Source: Cladocopium goreaui
Lineage: Eukaryota > Sar > Dinophyceae > Suessiales > Symbiodiniaceae
DNA: 64,000 bases
Assembly (NCBI GenBank): GCA_947184155.2
Contig: CAMXCT020002729.1
Location: 24,680-88,679 of the forward strand
Reading direction: 5' to 3'
Part shown: positions 32,897 to 42,856 of the stretch, one piece after another
Layout: every line of letters begins with the position of its first letter
How positions within the stretch are numbered: position 1 is the first letter of the stretch
Program-made: the position numbers and the translations under genes
The notes under the pieces: model-generated
What the model was told of the DNA's origin: nothing
The model's database searches: none
Seen by the model: the letters and a program-made list of their open reading frames with translations, nothing else

Positions 32897-34145
32897 TTGG
32901 ACTCACTCACTCACTCACTCACTCACTCTCTCACTCACTCTCACTCTCTCTCTCACTCACTCACTCACTCTCACTCTCTCTCTCACTCTCTCACTCACTC
33001 TCTCACTCACTCTCTCACTCTCTCTCTCACTCACACTCACTCTCACTCTCTCACTCACTCTCTCACTCACTCTCACACTCACTCTCACTCACTCTCACAC
33101 TCACTCTCACACACTCTCACTCACTCTCACTCACTCTCACTCACTCTCACTCACTCTCACTCACTCTCACTCACTCTCACTCACTCTCACTCACTCTCAC
33201 TCACTCTCACTCACTCCCACTCACTCTCACTCACTCTCACTCACTCTCACTCACTCTCACTCACTCTCACTCACTCTCACTCACTCTCACTCACTCTCAC
33301 TCTCACTCACTCACTCACTCACTCTCTCACTCACTCTCACACTCACTCTCTCACTCACTCTCTCACTCACTCTCTCACTCACTCTCACACTCACTCTCAC
33401 ACTCACTCTCACACTCACTCACACTCACTCACACTCACTCACGCTCACTCACACTCACTCACACTCACTCACACTCACTCACACTCACTCACACTCACTC
33501 ACGCTCACTCACACTCACTCACGCTCACTCACACTCACTCACACTCACTCACACTCACTCACACTCACTCACACTCACTCACACTCACTCACACTCACTC
33601 ACACTCACTCACACTCACTCACACTCACTCACTCACACTCACACTCACTCACACTCACTCACACTCACTCACACTCACTCACACTCACTCACACTCACTC
33701 ACACTCACTCACACTCACTCACTCTCACTCACTCTCACTCACACTCACTCACACTCACTCACACTCACTCACTCACACTCACTCACACTCACTCACACTC
33801 ACTCACACTCACTCACACTCACTCACACTCACTCACACTCACTCACACTCACTCACACTCACTCACACTCACTCACACTCACTCACACTCACTCACACTC
33901 ACTCACACTCACTCACTCTCACTCACTCACTCACTCACTCACTCACTCACTCACTCACTCACTCACTCACTCACTCACTCACTCACTCACTCACTCACAC
34001 ACTCACTCACTCACACACACACACAACTCACACAACTCACACAACTCACACAACTCACACAACTCACACAACTCACACAACTCACACAATCCATCTACTC
34101 ACTCCCTCACTCACTCCCTCCCTCCCTCACTCACTCACTCACTGT
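32897..34145. repeat. CACT/CTCT array with higher-order order
   Basis: About 1.25 kb of pyrimidine-biased CACT, CTCT and CACA units in blocks: CTCACTCACT (33,120-33,300), CACTCACTCA (33,410-33,910), then pure CACT. It ends with an AACTCACAC block at 34,022-34,090. Frames rich in Ser, Leu, Thr and His across it are artefacts. Confidence 0.95.
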
Positions 34146-34310
34146 ACTTGAACATACATACACACACACACAAACCTACCTACATACATACCTACATACA
34201 TACCACCATCGTCCCTCCATCACTCTCATACTTCCTCTTCCCTTCTCGCTTTCTCTGCTCAGTCTAAGTCTAAAGAAGTTGGTAACATGTGGGGTTATCC
34301 GGTCCTTTAA

Positions 34311-34392
34311 TTTTTTGTGTCGTTGTTTCAGTGTTTGACGGTTTTAGCCCTGGCCGTGGTCTTTCTTTGTAGCGTCGTGCCAGGTGCAGTTA
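34311..34392 (+). repeat. Duplicated block, copy 1 (part 2)
   Basis: TTTTTTGTGTCGTTGTTTCA through CCAGGTGCAGT matches 37,701-37,782. It shows the block was once continuous with 30,457-31,306. Confidence 0.85.
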
Positions 34393-35843
34393 GCGAGCAA
34401 GGAGACCGGGGCTGTGGCAGTGTCTTCTCCTCGGAGGGAAGGTTTGCAGTTTAATGCCAGTGGAGTATCCTTTTTTCATAAACTGAACGGGTTCGGATTC
34501 TAGTTTCGATCTGTTGCATATGGAATGTAGGTGAATTTTCTGTTTTGCACTATTTGCGATCTTGCGCGTAGATATGCGCATTGAGGTTAGCTTCGAGCGC
34601 GCCGATTTTGAATGAACAACCTGGTAAAAAGAAAATTGCTGACCCTTTGCAGCAGTTGATGTGCTTCATTCTTGTAGAATATCTAAGGGATGCATTCATT
34701 GTGACGTTAAAATTGTTCTAATTGTGGCAACATCTGGTAAAGCACAGTATCTTTATATATGTTTTCCTTATTACTATGTAGCATCAACCTCCAAGATGAT
34801 TAGTCATTCGATTTCAGCAAACATGACTTGTTGGACTTGGCTAGGATCAGTAATCGAATGAAGCAATATGATGATGTGCGTTTTTTTTTTGTAACGTGTT
34901 GTTTGTCAAAAAGCTTCATGAGCATATCTTTCAGGATTGGACTTGCAACAATGTGCAGTGTGAAGGTACAAAAGATAAAGCTGGACTTTCAACCCCTTGA
35001 ACTATAACAGAACTTAACATAACTTTACGTTAGCTTCCCTAAGGTCTTTCGTAAAGCTCCTAAGTTTCTCTCAACTCAAGGTACATTTATGGAAGCTTAC
35101 ATTTTTGGAGTCTGGTTTGTTTGGAACTTATATGAAAGCCTCTAGGTATTTTGCGATGTTTTGCAATATTGTGTGTTGCTTATCCGCAGTGTGTTTCTTC
35201 AAGCGCTTTGAAAGGGTGTTTTTGGATCTCTCTTTGCTCCGCATTTCGCAGTGGCCTCAGCAGAGTGTTTTTTTTTTCCGCGTGTTTGCTTCTGATGTTT
35301 TGGTGTCTCGAGCAGTTGTCGATTGCCTCTAAAGTTCTAGCAGTCAAGTTTTACATTGTATTTTTTGATGTGCGTTTCTTTGTTTCGATCTTGTGCTTGA
35401 TGTGCAAGTGTAGTGTACGGTGTGTTTTCTCAGGTCGAGGAAGATGTCTTCTGAGGCGGGACATGATCTCTTGCTTGTTGTGTTTTTTAATTTATTTTTT
35501 TGTTTTGCGTTGTTGTTTTTCGTTATTGTTGCAGTCTTTTTTTTGGCCACGTGGTGTGAGGCTGTTGCTGTTCCTGAGGCTGGTTATGGGCGGACAGACA
35601 TATGTTGTTGTCGCTGTAGCTTGAAGAAGTTTGCTTTTTTCTTTAACGCATAGCATGTTGCATTGTTGTGAAATCTTGGTGTCTTGGAAGGTTGGTGCCT
35701 ATCCTGCGGGTGGGCGTACTTTTGGTCGCCTCTATCCTCCAGGCTGGATTGTTGTTGTTCGTTTGGCTTTTTTCGTGTGTGCTTTCTGTGTGTGTGCGTT
35801 TTTTTTTTTCTCCTTCCTCTGTTTCTTGTTTTGCTTGACTCAG
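34393..35843. other. Mostly intron-like; exons not fixed
   Basis: T-rich introns with several possible TTTCAG/CTCAG acceptors (for example before GTCGAGGAAGATG at about 35,434). Candidate exons are under 40 bases and too weak to list. Confidence 0.35.
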
Positions 35844-35953
35844 GTCCTCTGTTTCGCGGCGCGGCGTGCTTGGATTTCTGCGTGAAACCCAAGGGCGCCC
35901 GTCCGACGCACGTTTGGGAGCATGTGGCGCTAAACCCTCGGGCTTTGCTCTTA
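35844..35953 (+). CDS. Probable exon, frame unresolved
   Basis: GC-rich island after GACTCAG. Two frames are open: one reads LDFCVKPKGARPTHVWEHVA, the other GVLGFLRETQGRPSDARLG. No stops in about 36 codons. Confidence 0.4.
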
Positions 35954-36034
35954 GGCTGTGTTTTGTTGTGTTGGTGATTCTGTTTCTTGTCGCTTTTTTT
36001 TCTCCTCTCTCCTCCCTCTCTTGGTTTTGCTTAG

Positions 36035-36796
36035 GATTCGCCCTGGCTTTCGTGGTCTAAGAGCGTTGAAGTTGCATTTTGGTTTGCGGTGGCGCAGGCC
36101 AATGCAGGCGGGTGTTTTTTTTTTGGTACGGGGGCCTTGCCTTGCAGTTCTGTTCTTTTTTTCCATACTTTTTCCTTGCGAAGGTGACCGCCGTGTCCTG
36201 GCTGTTCTTCGGCCCGGGGTTCATCTTTGGAACCTTGCTCAGGTGCTCGTTTTTCATGATAAGAAATTTCTTCATCTTTGCATTGTTTGCGAGTAATTTT
36301 TGCTTTGGTGTGTTATTTTTCCTTGGTTAAAGGACTGGTGGGTCGATCAACATGGAAGTTCCACTTGGCATGTACCAGCAAAGCTCTGGTACAAGGCCAA
36401 GAGGTACACCGACTGGGCGCAGGAGTCTCTTTCCGGCCCAGTCGGTGTTGAGGATCTTCTTTGCCATGTTGCTACTTGCTGGCATTATATATTTTGTTTG
36501 CTTGGGGTCGGTTTGATACTTTTGGTCGCTGTAGCATTTTTTTTTTGATGGTCTTTTCTTCTTGCTTGTTGCTGCTCAGGACTTTGAGGTGACCGCCGAG
36601 GACGTGGTGTGGGCCAACAAGGTGAGATCTCACGATGTGCTGTTCCCAGTTGTTTGTTTGCTTTTTTTTGAGGGTTGCTTTGTTTTTGCTGGGCTTTTGA
36701 TTGTGTTGTTTTTGGCATCCATCTGTTTCTGAGGTCCTTGAGCCACCGCCGCACCGTAAGGGTTTGTTGCAACAGGCGGCAGCGTATTTTGGAAAT
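36035..36796 (+). CDS. Five-exon chain, phase-consistent
   Basis: Exons 36,035-36,107, 36,184-36,242, 36,333-36,467, 36,580-36,621 and 36,734-36,796. Phases join without a break; the first donor is G|GC, the others GT. The protein reads DSPWLSWSKSVEVAFWFAVA, DRRVLAVLRPGVHLWNLAQ, DWWVDQHGSSTWHVPAKLWY, KAKRYTDWAQESLSGPVGVE, DFEVTAEDVVWANK, VLEPPPHRKGLLQQAAAYF. Tryptophan-rich, soluble-looking; no family recognised. The 36,184 exon has a second open frame that could be a membrane segment. Confidence 0.6.
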
Positions 36797-36882
36797 GTTT
36801 GTTTGTTTGTTTGTTTGTTCGTTCGTTCGTTCGTTTGTTTGTGTGTGTGCGCGTGTGTATGCATGTGTTTGTGTGTGCTCAG

Positions 36883-36949
36883 CATTTTTGAAGGCGCTGT
36901 CATTGCCGCGATGAAGCGGCGATTTCTTTGGCAGGCTTCTGCTGAGAAT
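36883..36949 (+). CDS. Probable exon split by the duplication border
   Basis: After GTGCTCAG: IFEGAVIAAMKRRFLWQASA, then GAGAAT|GTGCAT. Its phase does not fit the exon ending at 36,796, so one border is wrong. The 3' half is what copy 1 retains at 30,461. Confidence 0.45.
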
Positions 36950-37019
36950 GTGCATTGATATATTACAGATGTGGTTGCTTGTATCTAGCATTCACTTTCT
37001 AGTTAATCATGTCGTGATC

Positions 37020-37280
37020 CTTCTAGCAATCAATCAATCAAACAATCAAACTAACTATTTATCTATTTATCTTTCGACCTGTCTATCTATCTCTCTATCA
37101 ATGCATTTATCTATCTATCAATGTATTTATCTATCTATCTATCTATCTATCTAAATCTATCTATCTATGAATCCATCTATCTATCTATCTATCCATCTAT
37201 CTATCAATCAATCAATCAATCTATCTACCTACCTATCTATCTATCTATCTATCTGTCTATCCATCTATGTATCTATCAAT

Positions 37281-37314
<34 letters not shown>

Positions 37315-37330
37315 GTCTATTCAGATCTAT
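37020..37330. repeat. (ATCT)n / (AATC)n array
   Basis: Tetranucleotide array inside the block, parallel to 30,590-30,935. Confidence 0.93.
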
Positions 37331-37443
37331 TACTCATGTATTTACTTGTGTTGATTTGTCTGTATGTCTACAAATATATATACATATAAATTTATATTTA
37401 TATTTGTATATGTCCAGTAAAGAAGTTTCTACGCTTTTGGGAG

Positions 37444-37653
37444 GCAGCTTTCAAAAGAAAAGCTGTAAGGCCTGAAGTATGTCTGCAACTTAGGCTGTTT
37501 GTTGTTGTTTTGTGTTTTAGGATGCTGTATTTGTGCAGGTGCAGTTTTGCTTTATATATTGAAGTTTCTTGTCAGCAACCATATGTGTTTTTTTTTCCAT
37601 TGCCAGGAGACAGCCTATGTCAAGTCGCCTTTGTCGCGGAGCGGGGTTCTCAG
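37444..37653 (+). CDS. Three short exons in the duplicated block
   Basis: 37,444-37,476 (AAFKRKAVRPE, then GTATGT), 37,521-37,538 (DAVFVQ, then GTGCAG) and 37,607-about 37,653 (ETAYVKSPLSRSG). Each follows an AG after a T-rich tract. Copy 1 has the same pieces with few coding changes, as expected of real exons. Confidence 0.45.
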
Positions 37654-37762
37654 TTTTATCTGTTTTGATGCTTTGGTGTACATATGAAACGTTTTGTTTT
37701 TTTTTTGTGTCGTTGTTTCACTGTTTGGCGGTTTTAGCTTTGGCCATGGTTTTTCTTTCTAG

Positions 37763-38111
37763 CGTCCCCGCCAGGTGCAGTTTCACTGGTTATGATGGAC
37801 CGTGGTGCCATAAGAAGAAATGGTACTCGGTGGCAGCTGACGCTCCAGTTGCTGCGCATCTGACATGGGGTGCTCGCGTCAAATGGTTCTTGCTGCTTTG
37901 GAAATCATACCTCAAAGGGAACAAAGTCACCATACCACAAAAGGTGGCACGCCCATGTTCGGCCTCGGTGGCCAAGTGGTTGGTATGCTACCGATTGCGT
38001 TGGACAAAGCCACAGGTCGACGAGGTGGACGCAATAGTGTTCGCCCAATTGCGGCGCCAAGTGGTCACTGCCAAAGATGTGGCCCTTCTGACTGCCGCAA
38101 AGACGGTCTGA
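37763..38111 (+). CDS. Long exon, about 116 codons
   Basis: After TTTTTCTTTCTAG, open to TGA 38,109-38,111. Reads VPARCSFTGYDGPWCHKKKW, YSVAADAPVAAHLTWGARVK, WFLLLWKSYLKGNKVTIP, SVAKWLVCYRLRWTKPQVDE, AIVFAQLRRQVVTAKDVALL. Aromatic and basic, helical. No family recognised. It may continue past the TGA by splicing into the next exon. Confidence 0.55.
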
Positions 38112-38242
38112 GCCCGAACAAAGAGCGGGTCGCGAGGTCGTTCGGCAGCCTCGTGGCCCCCCAAATAACGTGAAATAACGTGTAATATTTTTCAGAGGGC
38201 TTGAAACCACCCACCAGTATAAGCTGATTGTTTTCGAGGTTG

Positions 38243-38616
38243 ATGCCAATTTCAATCAATGAGCCGAACGCATCTTCGGCCTTGGCTACCGCGCAGGTGT
38301 ACCAACTCTTGCGCAACCGCTGGGTTGCAGTGGTGCCACTGCCTCCAGTTGCGGAGTCGGATCCTGAAGCTGCCGATGGGATCGAAGCTCCGACAGCGTT
38401 CTGTGGAATCCAAACCAGGTTGAAACTCTGGCAGGACCTGATCGGGAGATACTTGGAGGATCCCAGCAACTGAGTAACTGGGATACAGTAACCACCATTT
38501 ATACATGGTATAACATGGTATAGCCCAGTGATTGGGGACCATTTACTAAGTGGAAGGATCCTCCAAGTACTTCAAGTTGCTTACGTCGAAATCCACGAGT
38601 GGTAGAGACATATAGT
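38243..38616 (+). CDS. Two pieces joined across family I element
   Basis: First piece 38,243-38,449 reads NEPNASSALATAQVYQLLRN, RWVAVVPLPPVAESDPEAAD, IQTRLKLWQDLIGR. Without the element (38,450-38,572) the frame goes on YFKLLTSKSTSGRDI to TAG at about 38,616. If not spliced, it stops at TGA 38,471. An internal CGCGCAG at 38,288-38,294 may be the real 5' border. Confidence 0.5.
38450..38572 (+). mobile_element. Family I TIR element with TACTT duplication
   Basis: TACTTGGAGGATCC and GGATCCTCCAAGTA are a perfect 14-bp inverted repeat, with TACTT at both outer ends. There is no GT at the left border; the bases after TACTTG are GA and the right inner end is AAG. Confidence 0.65.
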
Positions 38617-38734
38617 CAAGGATTCGCTTCATGAAACGCTTGTGGCTTCTCTAGGCTGTTTTTTGGGCCCAAACGCAGTTCGGATGGCTTAGATGAAAGT
38701 GTGATGCAACATGATTGAATCATATATTTCCATC

Positions 38735-38834
38735 TACTCTCTGGTAAAGGTTGACATAGCTATGGAAGCCATGGTCCATAGACCTACGAAAAATGGTGAT
38801 TTTCTATAGCTATGTAACAAATCACCAGAGGGTA
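38735..38834 (+). mobile_element. Family A TIR element
   Basis: TACTCTCTGGTAAAG and TCACCAGAGGGTA tips, interior CATAGCTATGGAAGCCATGG. Short for the family (100 bp). Confidence 0.7.
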
Positions 38835-39292
38835 AGTTTCCTGATTCTTGAAGGGATTCTACCACTTTTAAACAGTCGATTTGTTTTTAGCGAACCAGAC
38901 TGTTTGAGCATACTGAAAAGCGTCGGCTCCTTCCCGATGTCCGAAGGAGCTTGGGAACCTGTTGCTGGACCTTCCACTGCTCCCACTGCTTCTGTACCTT
39001 TGCAGTGCCCAAGTCCCTGTTTGTTTCTTAAACAATATATCTCAACACATTTTTTGTCTCAATTCTGGCACGAGCACGTGCATTTTACAGCAATCCAAAC
39101 GCATGATGTAAGGATGTTAAACTCTTTTCCTCAATTTGACTCAACGAACCTGTTTTTGTTCTGTTTTTTTTGCTGGTCAAACTTTCAACATCGCCAGTGT
39201 TTGCGACGTTTTCTGTTACATATTGAACCAACACATCCAAATCTTTAAGGATTGTGATCTTCAGCCTCTGGCGGGCAGATCTGGTTTTGCAG

Positions 39293-39633
39293 CAATGCTG
39301 GAGCGCTGAAGACAACTGCCAACGACCCTCGGCATTTTGTGGCGTGTAGCACGCCACGCACTGCGTTCCTGTCGGACACCGGAAAGTGTCCGTTGATCAA
39401 CCTCTGTGTTTACACCTTTCATGCATTTTCAGGGCTGCTTTTTTCGCATGGTTGGCGTATTGTTTTTCTTGCTGGTAGTACTAATACTGCGGCAGCCAGA
39501 CCTCCAGTCATCCTCAATTTGTGATTGGGCAAAGCGAGTCAATCGAGTCACTGGGCACCTCCATTGCGCAACCTTTCCACCTTTCCATTGCTGGGATCCA
39601 TGCGAGAAGCAACCAGTGTATATATATACATAT

Positions 39634-39665
<32 letters not shown>

Positions 39666-40120
39666 ATACATGTATACATAATATAAGTTTCGCAGTGGAT
39701 TGAGGACGGAAAGCGGTGATCCTGCAATTCCTGGAATTGCTGCGAGACGTGCTGGGATTCTTGGCACTGCTGGTGGTGTGTATCACATTGCTACGAATGC
39801 CGAAGGTGCCTGGGAGAAAAGTCCGTGTCTAGATGTGTCTAGGTTCTTTTTGGGAGTCCTCTAGGAGGCCGGAGTTTTAGTAGTGCACCGGACGTTTTCT
39901 TGGATTTTTTGTATAGGCACAGCTTTAAGAAGATATGGAAAGCAGGCTGGCTTTCATGGGGACCCGAACTCACCCGAAAGAGACAGATGACCTTAACTTG
40001 TGGCTCTTTGAATTTTGAAGCACGCAAGGTACAACGAAATGGCAAGGTCTGTGACAACCGGTTTCATGATAATCAGCAAACCATACCAGCTTGTCATAGC
40101 TTGTCTAGATCAGCCGTCAG
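39293..40120 (+). CDS. Four-exon chain, one membrane segment
   Basis: Exons 39,293-39,407, 39,433-39,617, 39,696-39,842 and 39,917-40,120 join with matching phases (0, 2, 2) and GT donors; the last donor is the consensus AG|GTAAGC. The protein (about 217 residues) starts NAGALKTTANDPRHFVACST. It has a hydrophobic helix VGVLFFLLVVLILRQPDLQ, a Cys-rich stretch CATFPPFHCWDPCEKQP, RTESGDPAIPGIAARRAGIL, then IWKAGWLSWGPELTRKRQM. The first intron is only 25 bases, so exons 1-2 may be joined differently. Likely a membrane protein; family unknown. Confidence 0.55.
39618..39680. repeat. AT microsatellite within an intron
   Basis: TATATATACATATGATATAT; fills most of the intron 39,618-39,695. Confidence 0.85.
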
Positions 40121-40218
40121 GTAAGCTCGGGAATGATGTCAGTCCATCGAAGTCAAAATGTCTCCCAATAATCCATGGTCTCAGTATGTCTCTGTTCACC
40201 TGACTCAACGATGGTCAG

Positions 40219-40346
40219 GTGCTTCTGGACATCTATTCTCAACGTGCTCGTGCCTTGGATCCAAGACCCGCACTGCTATATTTCAGGCGTCCAGACATGG
40301 GGACGATCATTGCGAAGAAAACGGTCCTTTTTTTAGGCTCTTGAAG
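40219..40346 (+). CDS. Exon open in all three frames
   Basis: After ATGGTCAG. One frame reads VLLDIYSQRARALDPRPALL, YFRRPDMGTIIAKKTVLFL; a second reads CFWTSILNVLVPWIQDPHCY; a third is Ser/Arg-rich. The phase from the exon ending at 40,120 favours the second. Coding status is likely, frame not. Confidence 0.45.
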
Positions 40347-40668
40347 TGACCCGCGAATTGCCGACCGGGGTGATTTGCACCAGTTACGTCCAGTTACTAT
40401 GCAGGTGACCAAAATGGGCCAAGTTGATTCAACGATGGCAGGGTCAGTCGTCATAGGTCCAGCATCGAGGGCGAACACGACTGGCATGGAGCATGGCAAG
40501 CAGTAAATATTACACACATCATTTGAGAACGATCCATGGGATCATGATGGTTCCATCATGATCCCACATAAAAATACATAAAACAGCACCATAAAACAGT
40601 ACTTTTCTTCATTTTTCTTGGGGACACCACAGACTGAGATCATTACATATATTACATCCGCGTCTCAG

Positions 40669-41130
40669 GTCGAACAACTGGAGATCCGCGCTTCACCCTG
40701 CAAGGAGTGTCACTGCGCTCGGGCGGGGATGGCGACCAGCGCCTCGCGGTGCAGGCTGAAGGACTACAGCTTGAAGCGAGAGACCTCAAGGACGCCAGCT
40801 CGTTGATTTGGACCGTCATGTTTGAGGCATAGCCCATAATCTGATACTTAAATGGTACCCCCCCAATTAAACAGCCGTAAACGGGGTTTATTAATCCAGG
40901 GTTGACATTAGCCACATTCCCTATCACTACCTTGTTTTCCCCCGAAACGTCCCCGAAAAAGATCGCTATGGCCATGCTGTGCTGAAGGGGCTGGGCCATT
41001 TCCTGTTGACTTTGCCAATCGAGCTGTTTATTGTAGAGCTCCGCACACCGGCGATGCCACAAGATGTTGTTGTTGTTGTTGTCGTCGTCGTCGTCGTCGT
41101 CGTCATCGTTGTCGAAGAGTGTAGCATCAA
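40669..41130 (+). CDS. Two exons around a family D element, poly-Val tract
   Basis: 40,669-40,826 after CGTCTCAG reads RTTGDPRFTLQGVSLRSGGD, QRLAVQAEGLQLEARDLKD, SSLIWTVMFE. 40,912-41,130 reads HIPYHYLVFPRNVPEKDRYG, AVLKGLGHFLLTLPIELFIV, then Val x12 from a GTT/GTC repeat and VVEEC, ending before GTACGT. To join these frames the intron must begin at AT or be shifted, as GAG|GC gives another frame. Family unknown. Confidence 0.55.
40828..40910 (+). mobile_element. Family D element, left part altered
   Basis: The right end GGGTTTATTAATCCAGGGTTGACATT is shared with 51,535-51,668; the left end differs (CATAGCCCATAATCTGATAC), also seen as TACTTAAATGGTACC in the middle of the other copy. Lies exactly between two exons. 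Confidence 0.6.
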
Positions 41131-41473
41131 GTACGTGCGAAAGTGGAAAACAAGATGTAAGGGCGTAGCGTCAGGTATGTGAGAAAGTAGAAGAGAAGAT
41201 GTTGGAGCGTATCATTAACCGGGACCGGCAGATACCAAAAAGTATTCCCAGTGTACTATAAATCCATGATACGTGATAATTTGTTTCTCTATGCCCCATG
41301 GACCGATACGGTGGTTTATTGCTCTGTGTGTGATTAAGCCATGAGAGCCGCGCAAACATGTCCACCATGGAATCTGTTTGGGATGCTGACAATCTTGGGA
41401 GGACATAAAGTTTGTATTAAGCGGTGCAGCTTATTTCCATTTTTCCAATGTCATTCCGCTTTGTGTATTCCAG

Positions 41474-41578
41474 AGTCTGATAAAACCTCATGAGGAAGCA
41501 AGACGTCATGAGAAAGCAGGTGTTGTATACTCAGCAACTTGTTCAAAAACAATTGACGACGTGACGACGTCAATTCAG
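41474..41578 (+). CDS. Internal exon, 35 codons
   Basis: TATTCCAG acceptor and CAG|GTGGGC donor. Frame: SLIKPHEEARRHEKAGVVYS, then ATCSKTIDDVTTSIQ. Phase 0 on both sides. Composition and borders are good. Function not recognised. Confidence 0.6.
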
Positions 41579-41729
41579 GTGGGCCAGACAAGGGCACATT
41601 GAATCATGGTTGATAGATGTTGATAGTGCCAACGTGTCCAAGCCAATCCTGAAAGAAACGTGAAACGACTTTTGAAGCGACATGGGAATCAATGGGAATG
41701 CGAAACATGGACCTTGGCAAGATTTGCAG

Positions 41730-41817
41730 GACAGTTGCCATCACCAGACTAGTCACATGGGTGGCAACCCCACATAGCATTTTCCGAGACAAAAGAACTA
41801 GGAACAAAAAACGCCTG
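41730..41817 (+). CDS. Probable exon with basic tail
   Basis: After ATTTGCAG: TVAITRLVTWVATPHSIFRD, KRTRNKKRL, TGA 41,818-41,820. Followed by a triple GGAGAAAACCT and a family A element. Confidence 0.45.
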
Positions 41818-41877
41818 TGATTGACACATTGCTGGGGCTCTTGGAGAAACCTGGAGAAAACCTGGAGAAAACCTGGG

Positions 41878-41991
41878 TACCCTCTGGTAAACGTTTACAA
41901 AAAACTATGGAAAGATCCACCATTTTCTAGCTGGGTAAATCCACTATAAATCACCATTTTCAATAGCAAACTGTTAGTTTACCAGAGGGTA
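41878..41991 (+). mobile_element. Family A TIR element between exons
   Basis: TACCCTCTGGTAAACG and TTTACCAGAGGGTA tips. Exons lie at 41,730-41,817 and 42,006-42,149. Confidence 0.75.
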
Positions 41992-42005
41992 TTTCCCCTT
42001 GAAAG

Positions 42006-42149
42006 GACATCGGAACCATTCGCATTAACGTCGTCTCAAAGAGCTTCTGGGAAGAGATCTCGCGCGTGTTTGGCGCATCGGTGGCGAGTTTGGGGAAAGC
42101 CCTGCTTCCATTCACCTTGAAGGACAGTGTCGACAGGGCCTTGAAGTGA
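42006..42149 (+). CDS. Probable terminal exon, 47 codons
   Basis: Fifteen bases after the family A element: DIGTIRINVVSKSFWEEISR, VFGASVASLGKALLPFTLKD, SVDRALK, TGA 42,147-42,149. Helical, amphipathic. Function not recognised. Confidence 0.5.
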   Translation, partial: DIGTIRINVVSKSFWEEISRVFGASVASLGKALLPFTLKDSVDRALK

Positions 42150-42323
42150 TTTCCAGCCTATCCGGATGGCCTAAGTAAGAAGAGGTGCTGGATGATGCTG
42201 GATGATGCTGGATGATGTTGCAGGATTTGACATTTTGAACATGGTTTGGTCATGTTTGGTCCCAATGTCGAGCCTCTTCTCCGCTTTTTTTTTTCTCCAG
42301 GATGGAAAACATGTGAAATACAG

Positions 42324-42544
42324 CGACTTTTACCCCCAGCAGGCGGGATCACGCTCAAATTTCTTCGAAAATGGGTGGGAATCCATCCCTTCGCCAGGCC
42401 AGCATCGAATTGCGTCTGGGCGGCCGAGAGTTGAAATCGAAGCTGCTTCAGCTGGAAGGCCCAGAACATGTCAACTGGGATCCACGGGTCAGATCTCGAA
42501 AAAATGGGGGCGTTTCAAAATGGGGGATCCTCAATAGCTGGTAG
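42324..42544 (+). CDS. Exon or gene start (MGGN... from 42,371)
   Basis: After AAATACAG; an in-frame ATG at 42,371 gives MGGNPSLRQASIELRLGGRE, LKSKLLQLEGPEHVNWDPRV, TAG 42,542-42,544. MGGN at a true N-terminus would fit N-myristoylation, but an internal exon is as likely. Two other + frames are open over part of it. Confidence 0.45.
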
Positions 42545-42639
42545 CTTATTTCATGGAAAATCCTCTTAAAATGGATGATTTAGGGGTACCACCATGTCCG
42601 GAAACATCCATACATACGTATGTATGTTACATATATATC

Positions 42640-42735
42640 TGAGTAAATTTTAACGACCTCACTGTTCCCTCGAACCCTGGAATCATGGTCAATAAGGGAA
42701 ATCATTCAGGTTAGTGAAATATCATAATTTACCCG
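42640..42735 (+). mobile_element. Family E TIR element, copy 2
   Basis: TGAGTAAATTTTAA and ATAATTTACCCG ends, interior CCTCACTG, CATTCAGGTTAGTGAAAT as at 12,724. Confidence 0.7.
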
Positions 42736-42856
42736 TATATATATATATATCCCATGCAAAACTGGGAATCAACAGCCCAATGCTCTGTTCATCTTCAATT
42801 TGATTGATCATATTTGAAGGTTTCCTACAATGGGGGTGGATGGTTTATTTCATGGA

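Larger units (their letters stand above)
36922..37782 (+). repeat. Duplicated exon/intron block, copy 2
   Basis: Matches 30,457-31,306 plus 34,311-34,392 without the 3-kb insert. The exon that begins the block is complete here, which suggests this is the parental copy. Confidence 0.85.

Noticed and set aside
31292-34338. Very long open frames (up to 909 codons) across the satellite and CACT arrays
   Set aside because: They run through N bases and 79-bp or tetranucleotide repeats; open frames follow from the repeat lacking stops, and the unit length would change frame. No splice or composition support.
36184-36242. Membrane exon VTAVSWLFFGPGFIFGTLL of a TM9-type protein
   Set aside because: The frame does not fit the phases of neighbouring exons; the DRRVLAVLRPG frame does. 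The resemblance is short.
42371-42544. N-myristoylated ESCRT-like protein (MGGN start, helical)
   Set aside because: No real similarity beyond a glycine at position 2 and helicity; the ATG may be internal to an exon.
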